From Jiangella sp. DSM 45060 (GTDB lineage Bacteria; Actinomycetota; Actinomycetes; Jiangellales; Jiangellaceae), in the NCBI RefSeq assembly GCF_900105175.1, contig NZ_LT629771.1:1240001-1304000 (forward strand): a DNA stretch of 64,000 nt, in the 5' to 3' direction. Made by a program: the position numbers and the translations under genes. This document shows positions 42,290-50,633 of the stretch, piece by piece. The notes under the pieces were generated by a model. That model made no database searches and was not told where the DNA came from. It was given only the letters and a program-made list of their open reading frames with translations. How positions within the stretch are numbered: position 1 is the first letter of the stretch; the number at the start of each line of letters is the position of its first letter.

Positions 42290-43864
42290 TCAGGGCACGT
42301 CCTGGACGGTGGCGACGACCTCGTCGAACCGGACGGCGCCGGTGACGCGGCCGGCGGTGAGCCCGCCCTCGTCCAGGACGAGGCCGACCCTGGTCGCCGG
42401 CCCGTGCCAGACGCCGTCGTCGGCCCCGCCGAAGTGGACGTAGCCGGCGCCGCCCGCGAAGTCGGACACGGCGACCTCCTGCCAGACGCCGTCGGGCGCG
42501 ATGGCGATCGTCTGCTGGTGGGTCTGGCCGGTGCTGTCGGTCATCCGCAGCCCGATGCGCTGCACCGTGCTGCTCAGCACCCAGAACCTCAGCGTGCGGA
42601 CGGGCAGGCTCGCGACGGTCCGCGACACCTGGACGTACGCCCCGCCGGCGGTGAAGTCGCCGGAGAGCAGGCCGGCGAGCTCGCCGCCCATGTGGTGGGC
42701 GTCGTTGCGCTGGAACGAGCCCGTGGCGCCGGGGAACTCCGGGCCGTTGGCGAACGTCCAGCCCTCGCTCGGCCCTTCGAAGCCGCCGATGAGGACGTCG
42801 GCGCCCATGAGCCGGCGGGGCAGCTTCCGGTACGACCAGCCGGTGTAGTCGGGGTTCGCGCGGTCGAAGCCCGGAAAGGCCACCATGCCGTAGTTCGCCT
42901 CGACGTACTCGGCCGGGACGGTCGTGTCGCGCTGCGGCTGGGTCAGCAGCTCGTACCAGATCACGGCCTCGACCCGCGGATGCTCGAGGCACAGCTGGTG
43001 GATCTTCTGGTGCCAGTTGACCTGGAGTTGCTGGTTCTCCAGGTCGCCGCGGTTGCGGTTCGGCCGATCGTTCGTCTCCGACACCCAGATCGGCAGCCCG
43101 TACCGGGTCCAGAGGTCGTCGAAGATGTTGTCGACGCCGATCTCCGACTTGTTCCGCTCCATGTCGGCGTACCAGTGCCAGTCGACGAAGTCGAGGCCGA
43201 CGTTCTCCAACACGTAGCCCTGCCACCAGACCGGATACCAGCCGGCGGCCGCTATGGACGTCTTCGCGGCCGGCTTCACCGACTTGAGGCCGTCGTTCGC
43301 GCCCCTGATCCAGTGCATGGACCGCTCGGCCATGGTCAGGTCGTAGTGACCGGACGACGCGCCCGTGCCGGTCTTGAACCCGTCGTTCAGTTCCCACTCG
43401 TTGCCGAGGTTGACGTGGGTGAAGTACGGGCCGTAGTGGGTGGCGAAGCCGGCCGCCTTCGCGAAGCCGCGGTCGTAGTTCTGCTGGTTGGTCAGCGCCG
43501 GGTCGCAGTTGTCGCCGAGCATCGGCATACAGGCGATCCCGGCGTCGCCGAGCAGCCCCATCATCCGCAGCACCGAGTTGTGCACCGGTGCCCGGCCGGA
43601 CGCGTCGGTGCCGATGTCCGTGCGGTAGATGCCCATGCCCAGCGCGCTGAGCATGGCCACCTGCGTCTCGTAGGGGACGCCGTTCGCGGGGGTGTACGCG
43701 TCGTTGTTGTAGGGGTGGCCGTTCACGCCGAGCAGCAGCGGCGAGGCCGCGGGAGCGAAGCCCGCCGCCTCCTCCGCCCCCGCGGCCTGGCCCTGCCAGG
43801 GCAGGGCCAGGCCGGCGATCCCGAGACCGGTCGATCGCAGGAACTGCCGTCGAGTCGATCGCAT
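42290..43864 (-). CDS. Tat-exported glycoside hydrolase with C-terminal LGPEFPGA-type module (B)
   Basis: The 524-aa protein starts at ATG 43864 with GAAGGAGA upstream and carries a twin-arginine signal (TRRQFLRSTGLG). The TIM-barrel domain has candidate acid/base Glu156 in LGNEWEL and nucleophile Glu263 in VSETNDRP. The C-terminal module resembles that of the copy at 37353-38918 but reads NGPEFPGA where the others have LGPEFPGA, and SGDFTAGGAYVQ where they have HGDFTGGGNYVQ. It has thus drifted at conserved positions. The gene starts 38 bases after the 1090-aa gene. The two B proteins are similar over their whole length but clearly diverged, so the duplication is not recent. Confidence 0.8.
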   Translation of the reverse strand: MRSTRRQFLRSTGLGIAGLALPWQGQAAGAEEAAGFAPAASPLLLGVNGHPYNNDAYTPANGVPYETQVAMLSALGMGIYRTDIGTDASGRAPVHNSVLRMMGLLGDAGIACMPMLGDNCDPALTNQQNYDRGFAKAAGFATHYGPYFTHVNLGNEWELNDGFKTGTGASSGHYDLTMAERSMHWIRGANDGLKSVKPAAKTSIAAAGWYPVWWQGYVLENVGLDFVDWHWYADMERNKSEIGVDNIFDDLWTRYGLPIWVSETNDRPNRNRGDLENQQLQVNWHQKIHQLCLEHPRVEAVIWYELLTQPQRDTTVPAEYVEANYGMVAFPGFDRANPDYTGWSYRKLPRRLMGADVLIGGFEGPSEGWTFANGPEFPGATGSFQRNDAHHMGGELAGLLSGDFTAGGAYVQVSRTVASLPVRTLRFWVLSSTVQRIGLRMTDSTGQTHQQTIAIAPDGVWQEVAVSDFAGGAGYVHFGGADDGVWHGPATRVGLVLDEGGLTAGRVTGAVRFDEVVATVQDVP

Positions 43865-43902
43865 CGTCGTCTCCTTCGACGTCGCGGGACCGGGGGGTTC
43901 GA

Positions 43903-46900
43903 TCAGGGCAGCGGATCCAGGCGGAACGGGCTGTAGCGGGCCGGGTCCTTGGCCGTGGCAATGCCGTCGCCGTAGCGGATCCAGCCGCGCCGCTCCTGTC
44001 CGTCGTTCTCGTTGAGGATGATCGAGAAGCTGAGCAGCCGGTGGTCGGGCTCGAACGGAGTGAGCTCGCTCCACGGGATGGCCAGCTCGTAGACGGTCTC
44101 CGCGGCGGCGTCGTCGCGGGTGATGGCGAGGTCGGCGTCCTCGATGAGCCCGGTGGGCCGGCCCTGCGCGGACAGCCAGCGGTACAGCTCCGGGCCGTTC
44201 TCGGTGAGCGACATGCCCAGCTCGTCCCAGGCCCGCGTCTCGCCCGGCAGCCCCGCGGCGAAGCCGAACTGGAACCCGTCGCCGAACCAGACCGCGGTGC
44301 CGGTCTCGGACTGGAAGTGGACGTCGTCGTCGATCCGCGCGCTCAGGTACACGTTCTCGTCGTCCCAGGTGGTCCAGAGCTGACCACCGAGGTCGTCGGG
44401 GCCGCCGTGGTCGGAGATGGCCACGACGCCGTCGGCGAGGAAGTCGACCGACGGGACGCCGGCGAGGTCGTCGAGGACGCCGTCGACCGTGATCGACCGC
44501 TGGGGGAACGAGCCGATGGCGTCGGTCGCGACGACCGCGACCGTGCCCGTGCTGACGACGTCGTCGACGTCCGGACCGGTCAGCCGCAGTTCCCGCGTGT
44601 GCCGGCCGGCCGGGAACCCCGCGAGCGGGATGTCGACCTCGTAGGTGGCGCCGCCCGCGATGGCGGCGGGGACCTGCGCGGTGCCGGTCTGGCCGCCGAT
44701 CGTCCAGGCGAGGCCGTCCAGGGCCACCTCGTCGACCGAGGCGTTGGCCACGCCGACGCGCAGGACGTCGGCGCCGGCGGCGTCCAGGCGGTGCGTGGCC
44801 GTCATCGTGAGCGGTTCGACCACCTGCACCTGGGTGGTGAGGCGGGCCGCGGGAGCGCCGGACAGTCGCAGGGTGCCGACGAGGTCGCGCGGGCCGAGCG
44901 TGGTGGTGCCCGGAACCGTCACCGGGATGGTCGCGACCTGTCCCGGCCGCACCGACACCGGGACCGACGTGCCGGCGATGTCGAGGCTGCCGCTGATCGG
45001 CGCGCGAGGCGTGACGGAGTTGTCGATGGTCAGCTCGAGCGCGATGTCGTCGCCGGCCGCGACCGCGTCGGCCACCGGGGCGAGCGTGATCTTGTCGTCG
45101 GGCGCGATGCCCTCGACCTCACCGGTGAGGTAGATCGGCGCCGAGCCGAGCGTGAGGTGGATGCGGTCGGCTCGGCTCCGGTAGGTGTCGGAGGCGCCCA
45201 TGAGGTCGGTCACCGAGACGGTCGTGTCCGGCGCGGTCTGCACCGAGACGGTCGTCGGCTCGTCGGACCACAGGACCCGGACGGGGGTTCCGTCGCGATC
45301 GAAGACGTGGCTGTGGATGCCGTCGGCCACGGTCTCCTCGTGGTCGTACGCGGCGGCGTCCAGCGCTCGGGTCATGGCCGCGTAGGCGGCGTAGCCGGGC
45401 TTGGGCGTCCACTTGCCGCGGGGGTCGTTGGTGTTGCGGATCAGGCCGTACCGGTGCTCGACGTCGGTCTCGTTCAGGCCCTTGTTCATCATGTTGTACC
45501 AGGTGTAGCGCTCGACGCCGTTGGCGAACGCGACCACGTGGGTCCGCACCAGGTAGGCGGCGGAGGTGGCCTCGCTGACGCCGGTGGCGCCCGTGTTGGT
45601 GGGCCAGCTCTGCTCGGTGATCCAGATCGGGATCGACTCGCCGTCGTTGTACTGACGGACCAGCGCGTCGAGCCGCTCGAGGTCGGCCTCCATGCCCTCA
45701 GGAGCGCTGGGGAACCGGTACGGGTGGACGGACAGCACGTCCATGTACTCCAGGCCGCCGAGCTGGAACAGCTGCTCGAGCCACTGGAACGGGATGGACG
45801 ACGTGACGCCGCCGACCACCGTCACATCGGGGTGCTCGGCCTTGACCGTCTCGTAAGTGGTCTTCAGCAGCGGGAAGTAGTAGTCGGCGCGGCTGTCGGC
45901 GGGGCCGTCGCCGCGGTCGCCGAAGGCGATGTTGAACTCGTTGTAGATCTCGACCGACTCGAGGTCGTACTTCTCGATCGCGTCGACGGTGTAGGCGGCG
46001 TAGCCGGCGCGGGCCTCGTCGGTGTGGGGCGTGGCGTTGTTGTCGTAGAACTTGTTCGTGTAGCCGAACATCGGCGCCCAGCTCATGCCGGCGCCGTCGA
46101 GGGCCTCGACCATGGGGTCGTAGCGGGTGTACGTGTACTCGCCCGGCTGCTTCTCGATCTCGCCCCAGCCGGCGTCTTCGCGGACCCGCTGGGTGCCGAG
46201 CTTGTCCGCGATGCCGACCAGCTCGTAGTTCGGGTCGCCCCAGTCCGGGCGCGTGAGGTGTTCGGCGATCATGAACCGCTCGTCGGACGGTGAGGGGTCG
46301 AACTCCTCGACGACGGCGAAGTCGGTCTCGGAGCTGCCGATCACGGCGCCGTCCTGGACCGCGGTGAAGGCGATCGCGTAGTAGCCGGGCGTGTCGACCG
46401 GAACCGTCAGGCCGGCGGTGACGTCGACGGCGGTGTCGCCGGACGCCACCTGGTCGCCCCACGCGTCCGTGACGGTCCAGCTCACGGTGTCGGCGCGCGA
46501 GGTGAGGCCGAACTCGACCGGCTGGCTGTCCTCGAAGATGTTCCCCGGCGCCGTCTGCTCGATCTCGAGCACCGGCGGGGGAGCGGTCACCGTGACGGCG
46601 TCGAACCGCACGTCGGCCGTCTTGTCCGCCGGCAGCACGAAGCCGCGGTCGATGATCAGGCCGATGGACCGGGCCGGACCGTGCCAGATGCCGTCGTTCG
46701 CGCCGCCGTAGTGGATGTTGGACTCGCCACCGGCGAAGTCGGTGATGGCGACCTGCTGCCATGCGCCGCCGGGCGCGATCGGGACGCGCTGCTGGTGGAC
46801 CTGGCCGGTCGAGTCGGTCAGCCGCAGCCCGATCCTGCTGACGTCGGCCGACCGGACCTGGAACGACAGCTCGGTGAGGTCGAGCCCGAGCGACCGTCCG

Positions 46901-47175
46901 AGCAGGACGTAGTTGCCGCCGCCGCTGAAAGCGGCCGTGACCAACCCGGACCGCTCGCCGGTGGCCGCGTCCGTCGCGTCGCGGGTGAAGGTGCCCTGCG
47001 CCCCGGGGAACTCGGGCCCCAGGTTGAGGTTCCAGACCTCGGCGGTGCTTTCGAAGTCGCCGATCACTTCCTCGATCTGCGCGGCCTGCGCCGCGGGTGG
47101 GCCGGCGGCGATCGCGGCGGCGACGGCCACCGCGAACGAACCGATGGCGGCCAGGATCCTTCGTGGAGCGCGCAT
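43903..47175 (-). CDS. Large secreted glycoside hydrolase with N-terminal module, GH39-like barrel and CBM9-like end (A)
   Basis: The 1090-aa protein starts at ATG 47175 after GAGGAGA. A Sec signal ends near AAQA at residue 31. The shared module follows (LGPEFPGAQGTF, then DSTGQVHQQ), then an Ig-like segment, a barrel with acid/base Glu413 (IYNEFNIAF) and nucleophile Glu521 (WITEQSWP), beta-sandwich segments and a C-terminal CBM9-like domain (LWTTWDDENVYLSARIDDD). It is the first gene of the four-gene hydrolase operon. Two copies of the 20-bp operator flank its candidate promoter. The polysaccharide is unknown; the operon belongs to the same proposed regulon as a glucuronoyl esterase and importer 4. 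Confidence 0.85.
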   Translation of the reverse strand: MRAPRRILAAIGSFAVAVAAAIAAGPPAAQAAQIEEVIGDFESTAEVWNLNLGPEFPGAQGTFTRDATDAATGERSGLVTAAFSGGGNYVLLGRSLGLDLTELSFQVRSADVSRIGLRLTDSTGQVHQQRVPIAPGGAWQQVAITDFAGGESNIHYGGANDGIWHGPARSIGLIIDRGFVLPADKTADVRFDAVTVTAPPPVLEIEQTAPGNIFEDSQPVEFGLTSRADTVSWTVTDAWGDQVASGDTAVDVTAGLTVPVDTPGYYAIAFTAVQDGAVIGSSETDFAVVEEFDPSPSDERFMIAEHLTRPDWGDPNYELVGIADKLGTQRVREDAGWGEIEKQPGEYTYTRYDPMVEALDGAGMSWAPMFGYTNKFYDNNATPHTDEARAGYAAYTVDAIEKYDLESVEIYNEFNIAFGDRGDGPADSRADYYFPLLKTTYETVKAEHPDVTVVGGVTSSIPFQWLEQLFQLGGLEYMDVLSVHPYRFPSAPEGMEADLERLDALVRQYNDGESIPIWITEQSWPTNTGATGVSEATSAAYLVRTHVVAFANGVERYTWYNMMNKGLNETDVEHRYGLIRNTNDPRGKWTPKPGYAAYAAMTRALDAAAYDHEETVADGIHSHVFDRDGTPVRVLWSDEPTTVSVQTAPDTTVSVTDLMGASDTYRSRADRIHLTLGSAPIYLTGEVEGIAPDDKITLAPVADAVAAGDDIALELTIDNSVTPRAPISGSLDIAGTSVPVSVRPGQVATIPVTVPGTTTLGPRDLVGTLRLSGAPAARLTTQVQVVEPLTMTATHRLDAAGADVLRVGVANASVDEVALDGLAWTIGGQTGTAQVPAAIAGGATYEVDIPLAGFPAGRHTRELRLTGPDVDDVVSTGTVAVVATDAIGSFPQRSITVDGVLDDLAGVPSVDFLADGVVAISDHGGPDDLGGQLWTTWDDENVYLSARIDDDVHFQSETGTAVWFGDGFQFGFAAGLPGETRAWDELGMSLTENGPELYRWLSAQGRPTGLIEDADLAITRDDAAAETVYELAIPWSELTPFEPDHRLLSFSIILNENDGQERRGWIRYGDGIATAKDPARYSPFRLDPLP

Positions 47176-47222
47176 GCTGTCTCCTCGACGATGAGTCGAC
47201 GGCGGCCGGCGCTGAGTGGCCG

Positions 47223-47242
47223 GACGCAAAAGGCTTTGTGGA
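47223..47242 (-). promoter_or_regulatory. 20-bp LacI-type operator, site 1
   Basis: GACGCAAAAGGCTTTGTGGA on the plus strand matches 17 of 20 bases of the consensus GACGCAAAAGGCTTTGCGTC derived from five sites. It covers the expected transcription start of the hydrolase operon and touches the -10 box at 47242-47247. Its sequence is identical to site 2 at 50457-50476 over all 20 bases. Confidence 0.7.
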
Positions 47243-47271
47243 ACGTATCGGAGTGAACCGGTCATCCGCAA
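47242..47271 (-). promoter_or_regulatory. Candidate promoter of the four-gene hydrolase operon
   Basis: Read on the minus strand, TTGCGG (47271-47266) and TACGTT (47247-47242) are 18 bases apart. The promoter is framed by operator site 4 just upstream of the -35 and site 1 just downstream of the -10, an arrangement fit for tight repression. Confidence 0.5.
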
Positions 47272-47277
47272 GACATC

Positions 47278-47297
47278 GGTGCGAAACGCTTTGCGTC
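47278..47297 (-). promoter_or_regulatory. 20-bp LacI-type operator, site 4
   Basis: GGTGCGAAACGCTTTGCGTC matches 16 of 20 consensus bases and carries the classical central CG of LacI-family sites. It lies 55 bp from site 1, with the candidate promoter between them. Confidence 0.6.
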
Positions 47298-47335
47298 ACC
47301 CGAAGGCGCGTGGAGTGCCGCTCAGCGGATTGACG

Positions 47336-48415
47336 TCAGCGCCGTGCGGGCGCGGTCACGTGCGGTCCGGTGAGCCAGCCGTCGGCGTGGTCGAGCCAGG
47401 TCGCCCAGTCGGCGGGGGTGAGATCGTGGCCGCCGGGGCGGAGGCGGAAGCCGAGCCGGCCGCCGATCAGCCGGTCCTCGGGCGGCGACGCGCCGACGCC
47501 GAGGCCGTCGAGACCGAGGTCGTCGGCGCCGAGGAGCTCGTAGACCGGCGACGCGGCGCGCAGGACCCCCAGCTGGCCGGCCGGGTCGGCCCACTGGTCT
47601 CCGGCGGCGCAGGTGAACAGCACCGGGCGCGGCGCGCACAGCGCGACCAGGCAGTGCTGGTCGACCGGCAGGCGATCGGGGTCGGCGGCATGGGTGGCGA
47701 ACCGGTCGGCGAACCAGTGCGGGAACGCGGCCGTGATGTGCGCGACCGTCTCGGCCCGCGGGTTGCTGGTGCGGCTCGGTGCGCTGCCGCCGCAGCCGGC
47801 CTGGTTGACCAGCGCGAGGCCGATCCGGTCGTCGAACGCGGCCGCCAGCAGCGCCGCCTTGCCCAGCCGGGAGTGACCGCCGGCGGCGACCCGGCCGGCA
47901 TCGGCCTCCGGCAGACCGACCGCGACGTCCACGAGCCGGCTCAAGCCCCAGGCCCAGGCGGCGATCGCGGGCACCCCGGCCGGCGCCGTGCCCGCGTCGT
48001 GGGGCGCGCCGGGATCGTCGGGCCGGAACCGCTCGTAGTCCGCGGTCACGACCGCGTAGCCGCGCCCGGCGACGAGCCCGAGCGGCCACCGGGGATGCCC
48101 GGCGACGCCGCCGGGACCGGCGGCGTTCAGGCTCACCACCACCGGCGCCGGCCCAGCCGACCGGGCCGGGAGCGCGGCCTGGACCGTCACCGGCGCACGG
48201 CCCGGCCAGGTCAGCGCCAGCTCGCGGAGTATCACCTCGCCGGACCGGCGTTCCCGCACCAGCTCGGCCGGCGGCGCCGGGCCGGCCGGCGGGACCGGCC
48301 CGTACACCTCGCGCCGGAAGATCGCCGCCAGCTCCGGGCGGCGCCGCGACCACCACTCGGCGGCGGAGTCGACGCGGGTGCCGTCGGCGCACCGGAGCGG
48401 ATCGGGCAGCCTCAC
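47336..48415 (-). CDS. Glucuronoyl esterase family protein (CE15)
   Basis: The 359-aa protein starts at GTG 48415 in a GTGA overlap with the DUF6807 gene. The CE15 nucleophile motif is present as GGHSRLGK (Ser182), where most members have GCSRxGK. NQAGCGGSAPSR and the C-terminal GGHDLTPADW supply the other conserved segments, including the catalytic His. CE15 enzymes hydrolyse esters of 4-O-methyl-glucuronic acid, as in lignin-xylan crosslinks. There is no signal peptide, so this copy may act on imported oligosaccharides. It is the last gene of an operon starting at 50429. The Cys-to-His change in the motif is uncommon and worth noting. Confidence 0.8.
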   Translation of the reverse strand: MRLPDPLRCADGTRVDSAAEWWSRRRPELAAIFRREVYGPVPPAGPAPPAELVRERRSGEVILRELALTWPGRAPVTVQAALPARSAGPAPVVVSLNAAGPGGVAGHPRWPLGLVAGRGYAVVTADYERFRPDDPGAPHDAGTAPAGVPAIAAWAWGLSRLVDVAVGLPEADAGRVAAGGHSRLGKAALLAAAFDDRIGLALVNQAGCGGSAPSRTSNPRAETVAHITAAFPHWFADRFATHAADPDRLPVDQHCLVALCAPRPVLFTCAAGDQWADPAGQLGVLRAASPVYELLGADDLGLDGLGVGASPPEDRLIGGRLGFRLRPGGHDLTPADWATWLDHADGWLTGPHVTAPARR

Positions 48416-49326
48416 CAGTCGATCGTGGCGAGAGTGTCGGCGATCGAGGCCGCAGGGTGCTCGCCGGTGGCGACGACGACCCGGTACCGCCGGTGCAGGG
48501 CCTCACCGGCGGGGATCACCAGCGGTTCGTGGAAGGCCCAGGACGGATTGATGCCGGCGAAGTCGCCGGTGCGGGTGAACCAGTGCGCGCTGTCGCCCTT
48601 GTTCTCCGGCGCGGTGGTGAAGACCAGCGTCGACGAGCGGTCGACGTCGTCGTGGCGGCCGATGTACGCGACCCACGGGACGTCGGCGACGCTGCGCCCG
48701 CGCAGCTCGTCCTCGGGGACGACGCCGTCGGCGGTGACCAGGGCGCCGTCGGTGAACGACCGCGGACCGCGCCACCACAGGCCGCTGTAGCCCGAGCCCG
48801 TCATGCCGCGGACGTTCGGGCTCTCCAGGGTCAGCGCCGCGTCGCCGGCGCCGCTGACGCGGGTCGTGACGTCGAGCGCGTAGGTGCCGGCGTCGAGGTC
48901 GACGGCGTGCAGGCGCAGCGTGCGCCGCTCGGTTGCAAGGGGAGCATCCGTGGCATCGACCCACACCAGGTCGTGGTCGACGGTGACGTCGCCCGGCGCC
49001 GGGTGGATCGCGGGCGGCCCGCTCGGGCGCATCGCGCCGAGGTTGTCCAGCACCTGGTAGCCCTCGCCCCGGACGTACGTGTGCCCGCCCCAGATGTTCG
49101 TCCCGGACACGTCGGTGGCGGTGAGCTGCAAGCCCTTGTGCCACCGGTGGTCGTGCGGCCGGAAGATCGTCACCACGTCGCCGGCGAGGGTACGCAGCGG
49201 GTGGATGTAGGGCTTGGGCGCCTCCCAGCGCTGGGGGAACGGTTCGTAGACGTAGCGGGCCAGCTCGACGTCGCCGGCCCGCACCGACACGTCGTGGCCA
49301 TGGGTGTGAGTGACGACCAGGGTCAT
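48412..49326 (-). CDS. DUF6807 (PmoA-like) family protein
   Basis: The 304-aa protein starts at ATG 49326 in an ATGA overlap with the Gfo/Idh gene. It belongs to the family annotated as methane oxygenase PmoA or DUF6807: YVYEPFPQRWEAPKPYIHPLRTLAGD near the N-terminus, FRPHDHRWHKGLQ with three His residues, and GSGYSGLWWRGPRSF later. The methane-oxygenase label is misleading: the protein is soluble and appears mostly in polysaccharide-degrading loci next to Gfo/Idh genes, as here. The fold is probably beta-sandwich. No reaction is proven; an auxiliary role to the neighbouring dehydrogenase or esterase is inferred from the tight coupling. Confidence 0.8.
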   Translation of the reverse strand: MTLVVTHTHGHDVSVRAGDVELARYVYEPFPQRWEAPKPYIHPLRTLAGDVVTIFRPHDHRWHKGLQLTATDVSGTNIWGGHTYVRGEGYQVLDNLGAMRPSGPPAIHPAPGDVTVDHDLVWVDATDAPLATERRTLRLHAVDLDAGTYALDVTTRVSGAGDAALTLESPNVRGMTGSGYSGLWWRGPRSFTDGALVTADGVVPEDELRGRSVADVPWVAYIGRHDDVDRSSTLVFTTAPENKGDSAHWFTRTGDFAGINPSWAFHEPLVIPAGEALHRRYRVVVATGEHPAASIADTLATIDW

Positions 49327-50429
49327 GGGAGCTCCATCCCGCCGTTGACGGCGGTGTAGAAGGGATCGCCCGGACCGATCGAGCCGCGGGCGACGGTCCG
49401 GCCGGTGAGCGCGGACTTGTACATGGCGGTGATGAACTCGAGGGCGGCCCGGCCGCTCCCGCCGCTGGTCGCCGGTCGCCGGCCGGCGCGCAGGTCCGAC
49501 AGCAGCGCGGCGAGCTGCGGCCGGTGGCTGCTCGGCTCGCCCGGCTCGGACGGCAGCCACGCCGCCACCTGTTCCGGCGGCGTGCCCGGCGACGGCGTGT
49601 AGGTCCAGTCGTCGTCGGTGTAGCCGTAGAGGTGCTGCAGCTCGACGGTGGCGGCTTCGCAGTCGATGCGCAGGTAGCTGGTCTGACGCGGCGAGAGCGA
49701 CGAGTTGACGACGGTGCCCAGCGCGCCGTTCTCGAACCGGACGGCGGCCGTCGTGACGTCGTCGGTGCGGACGTCGCGGGCGAGCCGTCCGGCGAACGCG
49801 GTGACCTCGGACCAGGGGCCGAGCAGGTGCAGGAAGAGGTCGATCTGGTGGATGCCCAGGCCCATCGCCGGCCCGCCGCCCTCGGTCGCCCATTGCCCAC
49901 GCCAGGGGACCGCGTAGTAGGCGTCGTCACGGAACCAGGTCGTCTGGCAGTGCCCCACGAGCGGCCGGCCGAGCAGGCGCTGGTTCAGCAGCCGGCCGGC
50001 CCGCCGCGCACCGCTGCCGAAACGGTGCTGGAACACGATCGCGGCGTACGGGCCCCCTTCGGCCTCGGCGGCGGTGATGTCGTCGTACTCGGCCAGCGAC
50101 AGCACCGGCGGCTTCTCGCACCACGCCCACGCCCCTGCCTCCAGCACCGCGATCACCTGCTCGCGGTGCACGGCCGGCGGCGAGCAGATCACGACGAGAT
50201 CGGGGCGGGTCTCCTTCAGCAGCAGGTCCAGGTCGTCGTAGGTGGCGCCGATGTCCCAGCGCGCCGCGGTCGCGGCCAGCCGCCCGGCGTCGATGTCCAT
50301 CGCCGCCTCGACCCGGACCGCGGCGCCGAGCGACCGCAGTGCCGGTAGGTGGACGTTGTCGGCGATGGCGCCGGTCCCCACCAGGGCGACGCGGACCGGC
50401 GGATCGGGAACGGGCGGCGGATTCGACAC
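49323..50429 (-). CDS. Gfo/Idh/MocA family oxidoreductase
   Basis: The 368-aa protein starts at GTG 50429 with GAGGGA upstream. The Rossmann segment is VALVGTGAIADNVHLPAL, the family signature appears as CEKPPVLS, and GLGIHQIDLFLHLLG carries the conserved His of the catalytic domain. It heads a three-gene operon (Gfo/Idh, DUF6807, CE15) whose promoter carries operator site 2. Oxidation of a sugar released by or destined for the other two enzymes is likely; the substrate is not known. Confidence 0.88.
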   Translation of the reverse strand: MSNPPPVPDPPVRVALVGTGAIADNVHLPALRSLGAAVRVEAAMDIDAGRLAATAARWDIGATYDDLDLLLKETRPDLVVICSPPAVHREQVIAVLEAGAWAWCEKPPVLSLAEYDDITAAEAEGGPYAAIVFQHRFGSGARRAGRLLNQRLLGRPLVGHCQTTWFRDDAYYAVPWRGQWATEGGGPAMGLGIHQIDLFLHLLGPWSEVTAFAGRLARDVRTDDVTTAAVRFENGALGTVVNSSLSPRQTSYLRIDCEAATVELQHLYGYTDDDWTYTPSPGTPPEQVAAWLPSEPGEPSSHRPQLAALLSDLRAGRRPATSGGSGRAALEFITAMYKSALTGRTVARGSIGPGDPFYTAVNGGMELP

Positions 50430-50456
50430 AGGGCTCCCTCGGAACTCGGCACCAAC

Positions 50457-50476
50457 GACGCAAAAGGCTTTGTGGA
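50457..50476 (-). promoter_or_regulatory. 20-bp LacI-type operator, site 2
   Basis: GACGCAAAAGGCTTTGTGGA is identical to site 1. On the minus strand it follows TACGCT, just as site 1 follows TACGTT, so both the operator and its placement after the -10 are conserved between two promoters. Confidence 0.7.
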
Positions 50477-50506
50477 GCGTACACGGAGAGTGGGGTGCGT
50501 CCACAA
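50476..50506 (-). promoter_or_regulatory. Candidate promoter of the Gfo/Idh-DUF6807-CE15 operon
   Basis: On the minus strand TTGTGG (50506-50501) precedes an extended TG-TACGCT (-10 at 50481-50476) by 19 bases, a long spacing. Operator site 2 begins at the last base of the -10. Confidence 0.4.
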
Positions 50507-50633
50507 GGGGCGTCGCCGGCCGGAATGCGGGAGCTCCGAATCGCCGACATCGGTTCGCTCACGAGCGCCGCCGGCGCCGTGAGGAGATGATCATGGTCTC
50601 GATTCCGCCTGGTCACTCTCTGGAAACGAACCG

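Larger units (their letters stand above)
42290..47175 (-). repeat. First unit (A-B) of a tandem two-gene duplication
   Basis: This unit contains the 1090-aa gene (43903-47175) and the 524-aa gene (42290-43864) and is directly followed by its copy at 37353-42263, 26 bases away. Only this unit has an evident promoter and operators upstream, so the four genes are probably one transcription unit. Confidence 0.85.

Noticed and set aside
39207-42443. Open frame of 1078 codons on the plus strand opposite the 1086-aa hydrolase
   Set aside because: It lies wholly antisense to a protein with clear domains, signal peptide and catalytic motifs. The product is low-complexity Arg/Val/Gly/Asp sequence, as expected from the mirror of GC-rich codons.
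39003-43961. Apparent 1652-aa fusion extending the 1086-aa hydrolase upstream
   Set aside because: The extra 566 codons overlap the 524-aa paralogue in a different frame and are Arg/Gly-rich. The ATG at 42263 has a good ribosome site and begins a proper signal peptide.
44041-46293. Open frame of 750 codons opposite the 1090-aa hydrolase
   Set aside because: It is another GC-driven mirror frame without recognisable motifs.
37353-47175. Transposon or insertion sequence behind the tandem duplication
   Set aside because: No transposase, terminal inverted repeat or target duplication is visible at the unit borders. Unequal crossing-over or segmental duplication explains the layout.
48412-49326. 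Methane monooxygenase subunit function for the PmoA-like protein
   Set aside because: The protein is soluble, has no membrane helices or copper sites of particulate methane monooxygenase, and lies in a sugar operon. The label is a legacy family name.
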